Shown: piece after piece, positions 56,472-64,000 of the stretch
Numbering within the stretch: position 1 is the first letter of the stretch
Layout of the letters: each line of letters begins with the position of its first letter
NCBI RefSeq assembly: GCF_036884255.1
Contig: NZ_CP145605.1
Location: forward strand, 1,860,001 to 1,924,000
Direction: 5' to 3'
DNA length: 64,000 nucleotides
DNA from: Paenibacillus tundrae
GTDB taxonomy: Bacteria; Bacillota; Bacilli; Paenibacillales; Paenibacillaceae
The notes under the pieces: model-generated
What the model was told of the DNA's origin: nothing
Database searches by the model: none
What the model saw: the letters and a program-made list of their open reading frames with translations, nothing else
Translations under genes and position numbers: made by a program

Positions 56472-56837
56472 TTACGAACGTTTGTTGGATTCACGCCCTG
56501 CCTCAAACGGTGTGGATACAGGGATGAACAAATCGATAATCCCGATAACCAGTGCGGCTAAAATGGCTCCAAGCAAGCTGACTTCAACGTGATCGACAAC
56601 GTATTGACCTAACCAGATCACTAGTGCACTGACAATGAAGCCAACGATTCCACGGCCGAAGGGAGAGACCCTTTTACCAAAGACACCTTCAATGATCCAA
56701 CCAAGAAGGGCAATGACCAGAGCTAGCATAAGGGCGCTCAAGAAACCACCAACGGCAAAACCAGGTACAATCCAACTGACGACCATTAGTACAATGGCTG
56801 CGATAATGAATCGTACAACATGTCCCAAGAAGTTCAA
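56472..56837 (-). CDS. Phage holin family 4-like small membrane protein (YvlD-like)
   Basis: 121 residues with four predicted helices (FIIAAIVLMVVSWIVPGFAVGG; LMLALVIALLGWIIEGVFG; GIVGFIVSALVIWLGQYVV; SLLGAILAALVIGIIDLFIP). The pattern fits the phage_holin_4 family of YvlD. These are housekeeping membrane proteins in bacilli, not evidence of prophage. Start TTG at 56837, with AAGGAGG 7 bases upstream. The role is unknown. Confidence 0.8.
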   Translation of the reverse strand: MNFLGHVVRFIIAAIVLMVVSWIVPGFAVGGFLSALMLALVIALLGWIIEGVFGKRVSPFGRGIVGFIVSALVIWLGQYVVDHVEVSLLGAILAALVIGIIDLFIPVSTPFEAGRESNKRS

Positions 56838-57026
56838 CGTGTTTACCTCCTTATATTTCAGATCGGATTATGCATTGAGCATCCTGTTCGCTTGGGGACG
56901 TTGCAAAATCCTGACACCTGTAGTTTGTGGCTTAATGTCATAACTTATGTGTGGAAGGATTCGTTAAATAGCGTTAGAAAGTTTCTTTCGCTATAATACA
57001 GTTATAGTTTGGAAGGAGTTGTACAC

Positions 57027-59396
57027 TTGGATACGAAAATTTTACACACATTGGAATACCGCAAAATTTTAAATACATTGCAAGGCTTTGCCCAAACGAC
57101 AATGGGCAAGAAGAAAGCGGATACTCTGGTGCCAATTGGTGACCTAGATGAAGTGAAAAGATTACTACAGCAAACGGACGAAGCCTTTAAGTTTGATCGA
57201 TTGAAGGGTTCGCCATCTTTCGGTGGCATCGTTGACATTACAGCCTCCATTAAACGTTCAGAAATTGGGGGCACCTTGAATCCACATGAACTTCTCAGTA
57301 TTTCGAACACTACCCTTGCTTCACGTAGACTCAAACGGCAAATTGCTACACTTCATGAAGATGAAAAGGTGGAGTCGCTGTTCTTCATTAGTGACCAGTT
57401 GTCGGAGCAAAAAGCACTAGAAGATGAAATTCGTAGCTGTATTGAAGATAATGCTGAAGTTGCTGATAGTGCGAGCGTCACGCTTGCTCAGATTCGTCGC
57501 GAACTTCGGGGCGGTGAAGCTCGAATCAGGGAGAAGCTGGATTCCATGATCCGCTCATCAACGGTATCTAAAATGCTACAGGATCAGTTGATTACTATTC
57601 GTGGGGATCGCTTTGTAATCCCGGTAAAAGCAGAGTATCGTTCTTACTTCGGGGGGATTGTACATGATCAGTCGGGTTCAGGTGCGACTCTGTTTATTGA
57701 ACCGGAATCAATTGTTGCAATGAATAACAAATTACGTGAGACTCGAATTCGGGAAGAGCGCGAAATTGAAGTTATTTTGCAGAAATTGACAGCCCTTGTC
57801 AGTGAGCAGGCAGAATGGCTGTTGGATGATGTCGATCTATTGGGGACGCTTGATTTCATCTTTGCGAAGTCACGTTTAGCGCGCGAACTGAAGGCAACCT
57901 TACCTCGGATGAATGATCGCGGCTTCATTAAGTTGAAGAAGGGGCGTCATCCGCTAATTGCCATTGAGAATGTTGTGCCTACGGATATTGAATTAGGCAA
58001 TGATTATACATCGATTATTGTCACAGGGCCGAATACAGGTGGTAAAACAGTCACGCTAAAAACGATTGGTTTGCTCAGTTTGATGGCCATGTCTGGATTG
58101 TTTGTCCCTGCTGAAGATGGCAGTCAGCTCTGTGTATTTGATGCGATCTATGCCGATATTGGAGACGAACAGAGTATTGAACAGAACTTGAGTACGTTCT
58201 CCAGTCACATGACCAACATTATTCGAATTTTGAAAAACATGACAACGAAAAGCCTTGTTCTCCTCGATGAGCTTGGCGCGGGAACAGATCCGGCAGAAGG
58301 TTCGGCACTAGCGATTTCCATTCTGGAACATATGCATCAGACCGGTTGTCGTATGGTAGCTACAACGCATTATAGTGAGCTGAAGGCATACGCATATGAA
58401 CGCAAAGGCGTTATCAATGCGAGTATGGAATTTGATGTGAATACATTAAGTCCAACCTATCGTTTGCTTGTTGGTGTTCCTGGTCGAAGTAATGCCTTTG
58501 CGATTGCGGAACGTCTTGGGCTTCCAACTAACATTCTGGATTATGCTCGTGGCGAGGTGAAGGAAGAGGATCAACGGGTGGAGAATATGATTGCTTCACT
58601 AGAAGAGAATCGACTGACTGCCGAGCAAGAGCGTGAGAAGGCGGAACATTTACGTGCAGACATGGAGAAGCTACGTAGTCGACATCAATCCGAACTGGAG
58701 AAGCTGGAACAGCAGCGTGACCGCCGGATTGAGAAGGCAGAAGAAGATGCGCGCCTGATTGTGGACAAAGCTAGAGCAGAAGCTGAGAAAATTATTGCTG
58801 ATCTGCGTCAGCTAGCTATGGAAGAAGGAGCATCGGTTAAGGAGCACAAGCTAATTGCTGCTCGTAAACAATTAGACGAAGCTGAACCGGAGAAACGGAA
58901 GAAGACCGTTAAACGCACGGCATCCGCTCCGAAGGCTCGTGCTATTGGCCCAGGCGATGAAGTGTTAGTGTACAGCTTGAATCAGAAAGGTCATGTTGTT
59001 GAGATGTCTGGAAGCAAGGAAGCAGTGGTACAGCTTGGTATTATGAAGATGAAAGTATCACTGAATGATCTTGAGCTGAAGCAGTCTGCTTCAACTGTAG
59101 TGACACCCAAACAAAAACCTGTGACCGGAATGAAACGAACTCGTGATGACAATGTCAAGAGCGAGCTGGACCTGCGCGGTGCCAATTTGGAGGAAGCTCT
59201 GATGGAAACGGATCGTTTTATCGACGAAGCGTTCCTTGCGAATCTGGGTCAGGTATACATTATCCACGGTAAAGGAACAGGAATTTTACGTTCCGGTATT
59301 CAGGATTATCTGCGCAAGCATAGACATATTAAAAGTTATCGGCTGGGCAATTATGGGGAAGGCGGAAACGGTGTTACCGTAGCAGAACTGGAGTAG
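57027..59396 (+). CDS. mutS2: Endonuclease MutS2
   Basis: 789 residues from TTG at 57027, with GAAGGAG 8 bases upstream; the TTG at 57009 is on that ribosome site. MutS core: lever and clamp helices, then an ATPase with VTGPNTGGKTVTLKTIG (about 330-347), Walker B LVLLDELGAGTDPAEGS and ATTHYSELKAYAY. A long charged linker is followed by the C-terminal Smr nuclease domain, SELDLRGANLEEAL and VYIIHGKGTGILR. It limits homologous recombination and rescues stalled or collided ribosomes in Bacillus. It lacks the MutS mismatch-recognition domain, as expected. The gene order is zapA then mutS2. Confidence 0.96.
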   Translation: MDTKILHTLEYRKILNTLQGFAQTTMGKKKADTLVPIGDLDEVKRLLQQTDEAFKFDRLKGSPSFGGIVDITASIKRSEIGGTLNPHELLSISNTTLASRRLKRQIATLHEDEKVESLFFISDQLSEQKALEDEIRSCIEDNAEVADSASVTLAQIRRELRGGEARIREKLDSMIRSSTVSKMLQDQLITIRGDRFVIPVKAEYRSYFGGIVHDQSGSGATLFIEPESIVAMNNKLRETRIREEREIEVILQKLTALVSEQAEWLLDDVDLLGTLDFIFAKSRLARELKATLPRMNDRGFIKLKKGRHPLIAIENVVPTDIELGNDYTSIIVTGPNTGGKTVTLKTIGLLSLMAMSGLFVPAEDGSQLCVFDAIYADIGDEQSIEQNLSTFSSHMTNIIRILKNMTTKSLVLLDELGAGTDPAEGSALAISILEHMHQTGCRMVATTHYSELKAYAYERKGVINASMEFDVNTLSPTYRLLVGVPGRSNAFAIAERLGLPTNILDYARGEVKEEDQRVENMIASLEENRLTAEQEREKAEHLRADMEKLRSRHQSELEKLEQQRDRRIEKAEEDARLIVDKARAEAEKIIADLRQLAMEEGASVKEHKLIAARKQLDEAEPEKRKKTVKRTASAPKARAIGPGDEVLVYSLNQKGHVVEMSGSKEAVVQLGIMKMKVSLNDLELKQSASTVVTPKQKPVTGMKRTRDDNVKSELDLRGANLEEALMETDRFIDEAFLANLGQVYIIHGKGTGILRSGIQDYLRKHRHIKSYRLGNYGEGGNGVTVAELE

Positions 59397-59422
59397 CTTG
59401 CCCATGCCATGAATCATTGAAT

Positions 59423-59454
59423 TTCCGCATTCTTAGTCAGCTTTGAATGCGGAA
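59423..59454 (+). other. Intercistronic hairpin before the DUF350 gene
   Basis: Perfect 10-bp stem TTCCGCATTC (59423-59432) with GAATGCGGAA (59445-59454), loop of 12, no T run. It lies four bases before the ribosome site GAAGGGGA. Confidence 0.55.
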
Positions 59455-59473
59455 GCGGGAAGGGGAACCGTGC

Positions 59474-59893
59474 GTGAAAGGGACGATTGACCAATTGCTG
59501 TCCCATCCCTTGGGGATGGTGCTCGGTTTTTTTTCGGTAGCCATTATGGAGCTTCTCATTTTTCTCGCTTGCTTCGAACTAGTTACCAAGTATAAGTGCT
59601 GGGATGAGATTAAGAAGGGAAATATCGCGGTTGCTATGGCAACAGGTGGCAAAATTTTTGGCATATGTAACGTACTTCGTTTCTGTATTCAAGCCAAATC
59701 TTCAGTCTATGAAGCCATGACGTGGTCATTTCTAGGGTTTATTCTCCTGCTTGTTGCCTACTTTTTATTTGAATTTTTGACCCCGGTGTTCTCCATTGAT
59801 AAGGAAATTGAAGCGGATAACCGGGCGGTTGGACTGATTTCCATGATTATCTCGGTCTCGCTATCCTTTGTCATTGGCGCGAGCATCATGTAG
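59474..59893 (+). CDS. DUF350 family membrane protein
   Basis: 139 residues from GTG at 59474, with GAAGGGGA 7 bases upstream. Four helices: MVLGFFSVAIMELLIFLACF, GNIAVAMATGGKIFG with FGICNVLRF, TWSFLGFILLLVAYFLFEF and LISMIISVSLSFVIGASIM. DUF350 (YjfL-like) proteins form small membrane channels or partner proteins of unknown function. The frame starting at 59447 has no ribosome site. Directly followed by a 26-residue ORF. Confidence 0.85.
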   Translation: MKGTIDQLLSHPLGMVLGFFSVAIMELLIFLACFELVTKYKCWDEIKKGNIAVAMATGGKIFGICNVLRFCIQAKSSVYEAMTWSFLGFILLLVAYFLFEFLTPVFSIDKEIEADNRAVGLISMIISVSLSFVIGASIM

Positions 59894-59906
59894 GAGGTCT
59901 TGCGGC

Positions 59907-59987
59907 ATGAAACTGTTAATTCGAATTTTGTTTGCTGCATCCATTGTATTTTTCACTATTGGCGTCATTTATGTTATGAATACTTGA
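59907..59987 (+). CDS. 26-residue putative membrane peptide
   Basis: ATG at 59907 with AGGAGGT 9 bases upstream. The product, M-K-L-L-I-R-I-L-F-A-A-S-I-V and on to Y-V-M-N-T, is one hydrophobic helix with a basic N-terminus. It lies 13 bases after DUF350 and 33 bases before the Cys-rich protein, in the same orientation and with its own ribosome site, so it is probably a real short gene of the same transcript. Confidence 0.55.
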   Translation: MKLLIRILFAASIVFFTIGVIYVMNT

Positions 59988-60019
59988 TGGTTATACAGAA
60001 AGAGAAAGGTTGATTAGAT

Positions 60020-60583
60020 ATGGAAACAACAGTATGTCCTTGGTGTCACACGGAGATTGTATGGGATGAGGAACTGGGACCTGAAGAAGAGTGCCCACAT
60101 TGCCACAATGAACTAAACGGATATCGCACACTTAACATTAGCATCGGAGACGAAGAGGAGATTGACAACGAAACGGATGTCTACGAGGATGATGAGGTGC
60201 ACGAAAATCAGGGAACGGATATCTCTGATTTATGGGGCGATGAGGTAGAACTGAAACTACCTGAATTGCGCACACTAACCAAGTATGCGGATGAGGGGAA
60301 TGATCTGATCCAATACGAAGAAGGTGTTGAGAAGCAACTCGATCATCAGGAAGAAGTCCCAGAATGCCCACACTGTCGTGAGTTCATGCTGTTAGCAGGT
60401 ACTCAACAAGCAGACCAGGCGAACTTCACGTCTGTTCCGAATGGTGCTGCGGGAACGGGTGATTTGTTGTCACCTCCGTTCACAGTGCAGATGTATGTCT
60501 GCTCAGGATGTTTCCAAGTTCAATACAGTCTGTCAGAGGATGATCGTCTTCGTCTGATTCAGAATTTGAGTGCGAAGAAATAA
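60020..60583 (+). CDS. Hypothetical protein with zinc-ribbon-like Cys motifs
   Basis: 187 residues. Two C-x2-C knuckles occur at the N-terminus (VCPWCHTEI and ECPHCHNEL, about 6-9 and 25-28) and two more in the C-terminal half (ECPHCREFM and VCSGCFQVQ, about 116-119 and 160-163). Between them lies a very acidic stretch (residues 40-95). The motif arrangement suggests two zinc ribbons joined by an acidic linker. No named family recognised. Start at 60020 with AAAGGTTGA about 8 bases upstream. It follows the DUF350 pair. Confidence 0.8.
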   Translation: METTVCPWCHTEIVWDEELGPEEECPHCHNELNGYRTLNISIGDEEEIDNETDVYEDDEVHENQGTDISDLWGDEVELKLPELRTLTKYADEGNDLIQYEEGVEKQLDHQEEVPECPHCREFMLLAGTQQADQANFTSVPNGAAGTGDLLSPPFTVQMYVCSGCFQVQYSLSEDDRLRLIQNLSAKK

Positions 60584-60720
60584 ATCATTTTATAAAGCTC
60601 TTTCAAAATAAAATTTTATAGCCATGCCAAAGATTCATCATGTTTTCCTAGCGCTTGGGGTACGTTAAACCTGAGACCTACCTGTAAAGTGCTCACTTCA
60701 GGTGGACAAAGGAGGAGCAG

Positions 60721-61938
60721 ATGAAGATTTCTTTGGGTCGACAATCCATTCTGCTTTTGAGCGTGAATGGATTGTTTGTGTTAGCAGGTGCTTTGTCAGG
60801 AACATTTTTGAATGTGTACTTGTGGAAGAGCAGACCAGACTACGCGATGTTAGGTTGGTTCACGGTCAGTCAGCAACTTGCCATCGGGCTCACATTTTGG
60901 ATTGCTGGTAAATGGGTTAAGGAACATAACAAAATGAGTGCGTTAAGACTAGGGACAGCATTATCAGGGCTTTTTTATATGACAGTTCTCTGGGTTGGTT
61001 CTAGCGCTGTAGACTGGATTTGGCCTCTAGGCATATTGTTAGGGTGTGCATTAGGTCTGTTCTGGATTGCATTTAACGTTGTATATTTTGAGATAACGGA
61101 TCGCGATAACCGGGATTTATTTAATGGCTGGGTTGGTCTGTTAGGATCAATGACAGGTATTATCGGGCCATGGTTCTCTGGACTGGTCATTTCTCGAATG
61201 ACGGATAATACGGGATATCGTCTTATTTTTACGGTGTCTCTGGTCATTTATGTGATTGCAGTCGTGTTCAGTTTCTTTCTCAAAAAAAGAAAGGTGAGCG
61301 GTACATACCGCTGGTCGGAGCCTTGGCTCCAACTGTCCAAACCGCATAGTCCTTGGAGGCCGCTTGCTTTAGGTTTATTTGCTCAAGGGGTGCGTGAGGG
61401 TGTATTCGCATTCTTGATCGCTTTACTGGTCTATGTGGCTACTGCTCAGGAGTACAAGCTAGGGCAGTTTTCTCTTATCACTTCTGCAGTAGCACTTGTA
61501 AGTTACTGGGCAGCAGGCAAATGGTATAAGCCACAGTATAGAGCGAAGGGAATGCTCATTGGAGCCATATTGCTGTTCATTGTTTTAATGCCGGTTCTTT
61601 GGAAAGTGACCTATGGTACGCTGTTGATTATGGGAATCGGAAGTGCCTTTGCGATGCCATTGTACATTCTGCCGATGATCTCAGCAGGTTTTGATATGAT
61701 GGGCACGAGTGGTGAAAATGTCGAAAAAAGAGTAGAACTTGTCGTACTAAGAGAGCTTTCCCTGATGATTGGTCGGCTGTTTGGATTGGGGGTCTTTATT
61801 CTAACCGTCATGAATGAACCTTCGCTGCGAACGCTAACTTGGTTAATTATCATCTTAGGAGCCTTTCCGCTAATCGGTTGGGTCTTTATGCGTAAGATGT
61901 TAAGACACAATGAAGGAAAAGGTACAACATCGTCATAA
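60721..61938 (+). CDS. MFS transporter
   Basis: 405-residue membrane protein with about 12 helices (from LLSVNGLFVLAGALSGTFLN). The sequence DRDNRDLFNGWVGLLGSMTG around residue 135 is the cytoplasmic loop region. Basic loop FFLKKRKVSG near 190-200. A short N-terminus and a C-terminal charged tail. Major-facilitator fold; the substrate is unknown. Start at 60721 with AAAGGAGGA 6 bases upstream. A hairpin ACCTG..CAGGT lies just before it (60680-60703). A terminator follows the gene. Confidence 0.88.
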   Translation: MKISLGRQSILLLSVNGLFVLAGALSGTFLNVYLWKSRPDYAMLGWFTVSQQLAIGLTFWIAGKWVKEHNKMSALRLGTALSGLFYMTVLWVGSSAVDWIWPLGILLGCALGLFWIAFNVVYFEITDRDNRDLFNGWVGLLGSMTGIIGPWFSGLVISRMTDNTGYRLIFTVSLVIYVIAVVFSFFLKKRKVSGTYRWSEPWLQLSKPHSPWRPLALGLFAQGVREGVFAFLIALLVYVATAQEYKLGQFSLITSAVALVSYWAAGKWYKPQYRAKGMLIGAILLFIVLMPVLWKVTYGTLLIMGIGSAFAMPLYILPMISAGFDMMGTSGENVEKRVELVVLRELSLMIGRLFGLGVFILTVMNEPSLRTLTWLIIILGAFPLIGWVFMRKMLRHNEGKGTTSS

Positions 61939-62033
61939 ATCTAAGGCCATGGATTGGGCTTAAGATTATGCCTCTTGTAGTGCTGACAGTATGAGGGTGT
62001 TAGTGCTTACTTATATATGTATGGCAAAAATAA

Positions 62034-62080
62034 AAAGGTACGTTCAAGGATGTAATTCCTGTGAATGTACCTTTTTTTTT
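62034..62080 (+). terminator. Terminator of the MFS transporter gene
   Basis: AAAGGTACGTTCA pairs with TGAATGTACCTTT (one mismatch), followed by T9. Both strands have A/T tracts, so it may also serve the convergent oxidoreductase. Confidence 0.8.
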
Positions 62081-62161
62081 GTAAGTTTTAAATGTAGCTG
62101 CTTCAAATGCTGTTATTGTCTAGACTTTATTTACATCACAATACTTGTATGCTTACTCCAG

Positions 62162-63385
62162 TTAGACGGGTGAAGGTTTGCTAGTTCTTGTGAGTGAAAA
62201 TAGATCCAAATCGGGGTTCTTAGTACCCGTAGCAATAAGCTCTGTAATTAGCTTTGCGCCAATCATGCTATACACTGTCCCATTGCCACCATACCCTTCT
62301 ACAAAATATGAATGTGGGTAATCCGGATGCGCTCCAATTAGGGGAAGCCCGTCATGCGTGCTACCAAAGACCGCTTCCCAAGCATAATCTACTTCAAGGT
62401 CGGATAAAGGGAAATATACCGCAATCTGTTGCAGTAAAATGTCACCTTTATGAGCTGCTTTGATCGCTCGTTGATCCTCACGCGGACGTTCCTCATCTAG
62501 TCCACCTGCAATAATTCGTCCATCTGGTGTTGTGCGCATGTATAGATAAGGTCTGGCAGTTTCCCATATCATGCATTGTTCATGCCAGCTACCGAGATCC
62601 TTCAGTGGTTTGGTGGCAATGGCGTAAGTGCTCTTCAGATATGCCCCGCGATCATTCTTGATCTCTTGCGTTTCATATCCTGTAGAGAAAATAACATGCT
62701 TGGCACGAATTGTTCCTTGTGGCGTATAACATACCACTCCATCCTCATTGTAGTCACAATGGGTCATGGCGGTATGAGCGAAGACTTTGGCTCCCTGATT
62801 TGAGGCCGAGTCGATGAGTGAGTGAACCAAGCGATACGGATTAACCTCCGCATCACCACTTGTATACAATGCAGCTCGCTTGCTGAAAGGGAACACGGAA
62901 CGAATTTTGTCTTCATTCCAGAGCTCTACATCGAATCCGTAATGCTTCAGATTGCGATATTCCTCCTCAAGCATAACTATATCATCCTCATCAGTTGCGC
63001 AATATAGACTTGTGCGAGGCACAAACCAAGGATCAATTTCAAGCTTTTGTGCAATCTCGGCTAGCTGCTGCATTGCATCTCGACACAACTCATAAAATCG
63101 TACTCCTGTCTGTTCTCCAAATGTCTGGATACAGGAGGTCAACGTCTTATCATTCGTATATTGGAGTAAGCCCGTGTTCGCCATACTACTGCCATGCCCG
63201 ATCTCTCTCTTGTCAATAAGGATGGTTTGAATTCCACGATCGGTCAGAAGCTTGGCCGATAAGGCTCCAGCCATTCCACCGCCAACAATGAGGCAATCAC
63301 AGGTAAGATTCTCTTCTAGAACTGGATAATTGCGTGTCGGTTGGAACGTGGTTGGCCAGTACGTTGTTCCGTTAATGAGTTCCAC
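62162..63385 (-). CDS. FAD-dependent oxidoreductase (DAO family)
   Basis: 407 residues from GTG at 63385, where GAGGTGG lies 6 bases upstream; longer frames reach back into the shared upstream region. FAD dinucleotide motif CDCLIVGGGMAGALSAKLL (about 28-46); conserved GSSMANTGLLQY; substrate-domain AVFGSTHDGLPLIG with GGNGTVYSMIGAKL at the C-terminus. It is like D-amino acid oxidase, sarcosine oxidase and PuuB relatives; the amine substrate is not known. It is divergent from a coat-like gene pair only 95 bases away, so both share one control region. Confidence 0.88.
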   Translation of the reverse strand: MELINGTTYWPTTFQPTRNYPVLEENLTCDCLIVGGGMAGALSAKLLTDRGIQTILIDKREIGHGSSMANTGLLQYTNDKTLTSCIQTFGEQTGVRFYELCRDAMQQLAEIAQKLEIDPWFVPRTSLYCATDEDDIVMLEEEYRNLKHYGFDVELWNEDKIRSVFPFSKRAALYTSGDAEVNPYRLVHSLIDSASNQGAKVFAHTAMTHCDYNEDGVVCYTPQGTIRAKHVIFSTGYETQEIKNDRGAYLKSTYAIATKPLKDLGSWHEQCMIWETARPYLYMRTTPDGRIIAGGLDEERPREDQRAIKAAHKGDILLQQIAVYFPLSDLEVDYAWEAVFGSTHDGLPLIGAHPDYPHSYFVEGYGGNGTVYSMIGAKLITELIATGTKNPDLDLFSLTRTSKPSPV

Positions 63386-63480
63386 AATAGACCACCTCGG
63401 TTCATTTAATGAAGTATACTTTTTCAGGACAAGGTAACAATAAATTCGCATAAACTTTAGGTTAAGGAGGTCAGACATAC

Positions 63481-63714
63481 ATGCAATATTCACAAATGCA
63501 AGCACTGAGCCCTAAGGAACTGAACTATATTGCGGATTCAATCTCCAATGAAGAAATGCTGATTAAACAGTGTGCTGCTACAGCATCGATCTCACACCAG
63601 CCACAGATTGGGCAGGCATTGAACCAATATGTTCGCGCCCATGAACAACATTTGAACACGCTGATCCAGGCTCTGCACCAACATCAATCTCTTGCACCTT
63701 CCCAGTCGCAATAA
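63481..63714 (+). CDS. Small spore coat-like protein
   Basis: 77 residues, helical, rich in Gln, His and Ala. SPKELNYIADSISNEEMLIKQ resembles the beginning of CotF-type coat proteins, with His clusters in the C-terminus (RAHEQHLNTLIQALHQHQS). Start at 63481 with TAAGGAGGT about 8 bases upstream. It precedes a CotF-like gene by 46 bases, so the two are likely cotranscribed late in sporulation (inference). Confidence 0.75.
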   Translation: MQYSQMQALSPKELNYIADSISNEEMLIKQCAATASISHQPQIGQALNQYVRAHEQHLNTLIQALHQHQSLAPSQSQ

Positions 63715-63760
63715 ACTTCAAACCGTTAGCAAGTGATTTTAATGCTTAGGAGGAAAATAC

Positions 63761-64000
63761 GTGTACACACAATCTTTGTCATCCAGTGGGAATTTTATGC
63801 AAGAACAGGACTTGTTAAAGTCGATTCTTGCAGATTTGAGACGAACTTCACGGGAATATACGACAGCAACTACGGAAGCTTCCTGTCCTACAGTTCGTAA
63901 AATGTTCAATGATCTGACGAATGATACTTTGCGTTTACAGGGTGAATTGTTCAATCTGATGCAACAAAACAACATGTATTCTGCATCGTCCAAAGCCCTA
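63761..64000 (+). CDS. CotF-like spore coat protein, cut by window edge
   Basis: GTG at 63761 with TAGGAGGAAA 6 bases upstream opens a frame running to the last base (80 codons, 3' end missing). DLLKSILADLRRTSREYTTA, then EASCPTVRKMFNDLTNDTL, follow the coat F domain pattern (helical pair, conserved YTTA-type segment). Coat F proteins are inner spore coat components in Bacillus and Paenibacillus. Confidence 0.75.
   Translation, partial: MYTQSLSSSGNFMQEQDLLKSILADLRRTSREYTTATTEASCPTVRKMFNDLTNDTLRLQGELFNLMQQNNMYSASSKAL

Noticed and set aside
56472..56837. Holin-like protein as a sign of prophage
   Set aside because: The YvlD-type holin-4 family is a normal chromosomal protein in bacilli and no other phage gene is nearby.

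Overview
The window looks like chromosomal DNA of a spore-forming, low-to-mid-GC Bacillota, most probably a Paenibacillus. The signs are strong AGGAGG-type ribosome binding sites, frequent GTG and TTG starts, two T-box leaders, spore coat genes, the order pheS-pheT-zapA-mutS2, nupNOPQ-like and YesN/LplB-type transport loci, and binding-site motifs for CcpA, PurR and PerR that fit Firmicutes consensus sequences. The genus is inferred from gene content and order; no database search was run. I see no phage, insertion sequence with a transposase, CRISPR array or plasmid gene. Nearly all of the window is core or stable accessory chromosome.

Layout. 1-3.6 kb: the end of the 2-oxoglutarate dehydrogenase operon (odhA, odhB). 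3.7-7.5 kb, minus strand: an alpha/beta hydrolase, mannose-6-phosphate isomerase, and the YtqB/MnmM-type tRNA methyltransferase with its radical SAM partner YtqA. 7.8-8.9 kb: a small conserved-looking protein and trmB. 9-15.2 kb: a carbohydrate ABC importer (two permeases and a lipoprotein) divergent from a membrane-bound AraC-family regulator whose promoter holds a perfect cre motif. 15.3-19.1 kb: envelope functions (GT28-like glycosyltransferase, PAP2 phosphatase, GT2 glycosyltransferase). 19.2-20.7 kb: infC-rpmI-rplT with an attenuator leader and an AUU start on infC. 21-26 kb: a nucleoside ABC importer (nupNOPQ-like) with a PurBox and a cre-like site upstream. 27.2-35.4 kb: branched-chain amino acid synthesis (T-box, ilvB, ilvN, ilvC, leuA, then leuB), interrupted by a convergent aldo/keto reductase. 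35.5-36.3 kb: a 2-Cys peroxiredoxin behind a perfect PerR box. 36.6-45.9 kb: a Cys-rich small protein, a PAS histidine kinase, a MoxR-DUF58-DUF4129 module, a DRE-TIM aldolase-like enzyme and a membrane GGDEF/EAL protein. 46.0-48.5 kb: tRNA-Gly and an ABC-F protein with an attenuator-like leader. 48.6-59.4 kb: T-box, pheS, pheT, an unusually long ZapA coiled-coil protein, a CuA-type lipoprotein, a holin-like membrane protein and mutS2. 59.4-64 kb: a DUF350 protein, a 26-residue membrane peptide, a zinc-ribbon-like protein, an MFS transporter, a FAD oxidoreductase and two spore coat-like genes, the last cut by the window edge.

The most notable observations are a 906-residue ZapA fused to a giant coiled coil; a nested structured RNA between ilvN and ilvC with competing hairpins; a putative 50-codon upstream ORF reading through the terminator ahead of the ABC-F gene; a family of intergenic repeats present in three related copies (one inside the pheST operon); and regulatory sites (cre, PurBox, PerR box, AUU start) that match published consensus sequences closely.
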